Source of the DNA: Halieaceae bacterium
Lineage (GTDB): Bacteria; Pseudomonadota; Gammaproteobacteria; Pseudomonadales; Halieaceae
Length of the DNA stretch: 5,987 nucleotides
Assembly (NCBI GenBank): GCA_011523115.1
Contig: WTHO01000179.1
Coordinates: forward strand, 1 to 5,987
Direction: 5' to 3'
The translations under genes were made by a program, and so were the position numbers. Below are positions 4,578-5,987 of the stretch, piece after piece. Position 1 is the stretch's first letter, and each line of letters opens with the position of its first letter. The notes beneath the pieces were generated by a model. That model saw only the letters and a program-made list of their open reading frames with translations, did no database searches and had not been told where the DNA came from.

Positions 4578-5804
4578 TCAGTGATGCATTGCCGAGGTCA
4601 CGGCCTCTATGGCAATCGCCTCTGTCAGAAATGGCTGACCGGGGAGAATATTCCAGCCGGTGACGACGATAATCGTATCTAGGTCAGGCAAAACAATGGG
4701 TCGCTGACCTCCAAACCCTTTCCCAAAGAGTGCCCGCCGCGACTCGCCCCGATACTGATACGACTCCGACCACCACGACAAGCCGAAGGCCTCATCGCCT
4801 TCTGCCGCGGTGGAGAACTGCGGAGAGAAGGATTCCTGCAACCATGCCTCCGGGATGAGTTGCCTGCCCTGCCAACGGCCCCTTTGGTGCACCAGCAGCA
4901 TGATCCTCGCGAGATCTCGGGTGGACAGGTACAGGCCCTCCTGGGCATCGGCAAGCCCGGATGGCGTGCGGTCCCAGTAGTAATCCTCGATGCCCAGGGG
5001 TTCCAGCAGGTGGCGTAGCGCGTACTCCTCGATATCGGTACCCGTCGCCACCCGAAAGATATGCCCAAGCACGAGGGTGGCACCACTGTTGTAATTAAAT
5101 ACGGTGCCCGGCTCACTCGCCATGGGCGCGTCAAGGGTATAACGCACCCAGTCGAGCGACTTCGCCATGATGGTGAAGGTATTGGCGGGGTCGGAGTATG
5201 GCAGCCGCTCATCCCACTCAAGCCCGGTGGACATATTGAGCAGGTGCCGCAACGTCATTCTCCGCTTTCGATCGTCCACGTTTGCCACCGCAGACGCATC
5301 AAAAAATGAGAGCACCGGGGTATCCAGACTCGGCAAGTCACCCCGCGCAATGGCCATACCCAGTGTTAGAGAAACGACTGACTTGGTGACGGACTGCAAT
5401 GTGTGCAGTGTTGTGCCCTTATAAAAGGGGTGCCAGAAGGCATTGAAGTAGTTGTAGGGTCCCGAGGGGTCGTTAATCACAAGTGGCCCCGGTGTGCGGG
5501 CCTCTTCTCCATAAATCGCCGCGTAATCGTGACTGAAATACTGCTCAAAGACGATTTTTTGGTGCCTCACGATCAGGAACGAATCGATGTAGCCATACTT
5601 GCCCGCCAGTAAATCGCGATGCAGAGCTGAAAGCGCTTCGGTAGAGAGACCCACCTCCTCAGGCGCCGCGGATTGCCATTTAAATGCCGGAGCCCGTTGC
5701 GCGGTGGGCTCATCCGCGATGACTACAACGCTCAACAGCCCGCAGAGAAACAGCGCGGAAAGCATTATTTTCAGAGGGTGCAGTGGGGTCATGGCGACTC
5801 GCAT
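4578..5804 (-). CDS. Exported serine hydrolase, class C beta-lactamase/esterase fold (COG1680 type)
   Basis: 408 residues. The N-terminus is a signal peptide: K12, a hydrophobic stretch (about 13-29) and a probable signal peptidase I site VIA|DEP after A30. C21 in LFLC does not fit a lipobox, so the product should be soluble in the periplasm or secreted. The catalytic SVTK places nucleophile S138 and general base K141. FNYNSGA (236-242) occupies the place of the classical Y-x-N motif, with Y238 as the likely catalytic tyrosine and Ser at the third position. GKGFGGQ (361-367) takes the place of KTG. The PYNYFNAFWHP stretch before the nucleophile and MTLRHLLNMSTGLEW are typical of the esterase, amidase and D-aminopeptidase-like branch rather than true beta-lactamases. 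Natural substrate unknown. The start at 5804 has only a weak TGGTAAG; the ATG at 5792 is an alternative that keeps the signal peptide. It is convergent with the VOC gene, with 62 bases between them and no clear terminator. Confidence 0.93.
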   Translation of the reverse strand: MRVAMTPLHPLKIMLSALFLCGLLSVVVIADEPTAQRAPAFKWQSAAPEEVGLSTEALSALHRDLLAGKYGYIDSFLIVRHQKIVFEQYFSHDYAAIYGEEARTPGPLVINDPSGPYNYFNAFWHPFYKGTTLHTLQSVTKSVVSLTLGMAIARGDLPSLDTPVLSFFDASAVANVDDRKRRMTLRHLLNMSTGLEWDERLPYSDPANTFTIMAKSLDWVRYTLDAPMASEPGTVFNYNSGATLVLGHIFRVATGTDIEEYALRHLLEPLGIEDYYWDRTPSGLADAQEGLYLSTRDLARIMLLVHQRGRWQGRQLIPEAWLQESFSPQFSTAAEGDEAFGLSWWSESYQYRGESRRALFGKGFGGQRPIVLPDLDTIIVVTGWNILPGQPFLTEAIAIEAVTSAMHH

Positions 5805-5875
5805 GGCACGAGCTTACCAGAGGAAAGTAGAGGCAGAGGGAGCCAGAGCCGCGGCGTGGGGAGCACTTTGTAGGG

Positions 5876-5893
5876 GGAGCCCTGTTTGGCTCC
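5876..5893. repeat. Inverted repeat GGAGCC-CTGTTT-GGCTCC
   Basis: Perfect six-base arms with a six-base centre, 72 bases upstream of the hydrolase start. It could be an operator or a leader hairpin of the minus-strand hydrolase transcript. No U-tract follows on either strand. Confidence 0.4.
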
Positions 5894-5937
5894 GATCTGC
5901 GTCTATTTCCCTCGCGCCGCAAAAAAGACGTTTCCGC

Positions 5938-5952
5938 CGCGGGTACCCCGCG
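5938..5952 (-). repeat. GC-rich hairpin CGCGGG-TAC-CCCGCG with a nearby minus-strand T6 run
   Basis: Six-base GC stem with a three-base loop, about 135 bases upstream of the hydrolase start. Reading on the minus strand, the stem is followed after about 14 bases by six T residues (5922-5927 complement). The distance is too long for a textbook intrinsic terminator, but GACG/CGTC arms flanking the structure could bring the T run next to a longer stem. It might end a minus-strand gene to the right of the window. Confidence 0.3.
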
Positions 5953-5987
5953 TCCAAGACTATTACCCTCTGTCAAAGAAACTGTTT

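Noticed and set aside
5739..5744. Lipobox at C21 of the serine hydrolase
   Set aside because: The residues before Cys (L-F-L) do not fit the lipobox, which needs a small residue at -1. A signal peptidase I site follows after A30.
5710..5976. 88-codon minus-strand reading frame at the right end
   Set aside because: It overlaps the signal-peptide region of the hydrolase in another frame, has no recognisable domain, and runs through the inverted repeats.
1..5987. CRISPR array, tRNA, rRNA, insertion sequence or prophage
   Set aside because: I saw no regularly spaced repeats, no cloverleaf with a CCA end, no conserved rRNA segment, and no transposase, integrase or flanking target duplications.

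Overview
The window is about 6 kb of GC-rich bacterial chromosome with six complete protein genes and one gene cut by the left edge. A SPOR-domain membrane protein, beta-oxidation-type enzymes, a short-chain dehydrogenase and a periplasmic beta-lactamase-fold hydrolase, all with Shine-Dalgarno sites, fit a Gram-negative proteobacterium. A marine or environmental gammaproteobacterium is my best guess, but this is inference from gene content; there is no rRNA or other marker gene.

Layout, left to right. Positions 1-1789 hold three minus-strand genes that read towards the left edge: a small helix-turn-helix protein (1789-1517), a short-chain dehydrogenase/reductase (1439-672) and an enoyl-CoA hydratase/isomerase (608 to beyond position 1). 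The gaps are 77 and 63 bases, so they could form one operon, with a DNA-binding protein ahead of two acyl-CoA or alcohol-metabolising enzymes. A divergent intergenic region (1790-2109) follows. It carries a perfect dyad and leads into a plus-strand gene (2110-3336) for a bitopic membrane protein. That protein has an extremely acidic cytoplasmic tail, one membrane segment, a periplasmic coiled coil and a C-terminal SPOR domain.

A 14-bp-stem hairpin (3385-3415) separates this gene from a convergent minus-strand gene for an unrecognised small protein (3783-3424). A structured non-coding stretch of roughly 320 bases follows, then a plus-strand VOC-family (glyoxalase-like) protein (4108-4515). This is convergent with a minus-strand secreted serine hydrolase of the class C beta-lactamase fold (5804-4578). 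The last 183 bases are upstream sequence of the hydrolase and contain two inverted repeats.

I found no mobile element, CRISPR array, tRNA or rRNA. The most distinctive object is the SPOR protein. Its tail has 20 uninterrupted Asp/Glu residues inside a 71-residue block that is mostly acidic, encoded by a GAC/GAN trinucleotide tract able to change length in frame. I see no clearly new multi-gene system; the unusual points are at the level of single proteins and non-coding structures.
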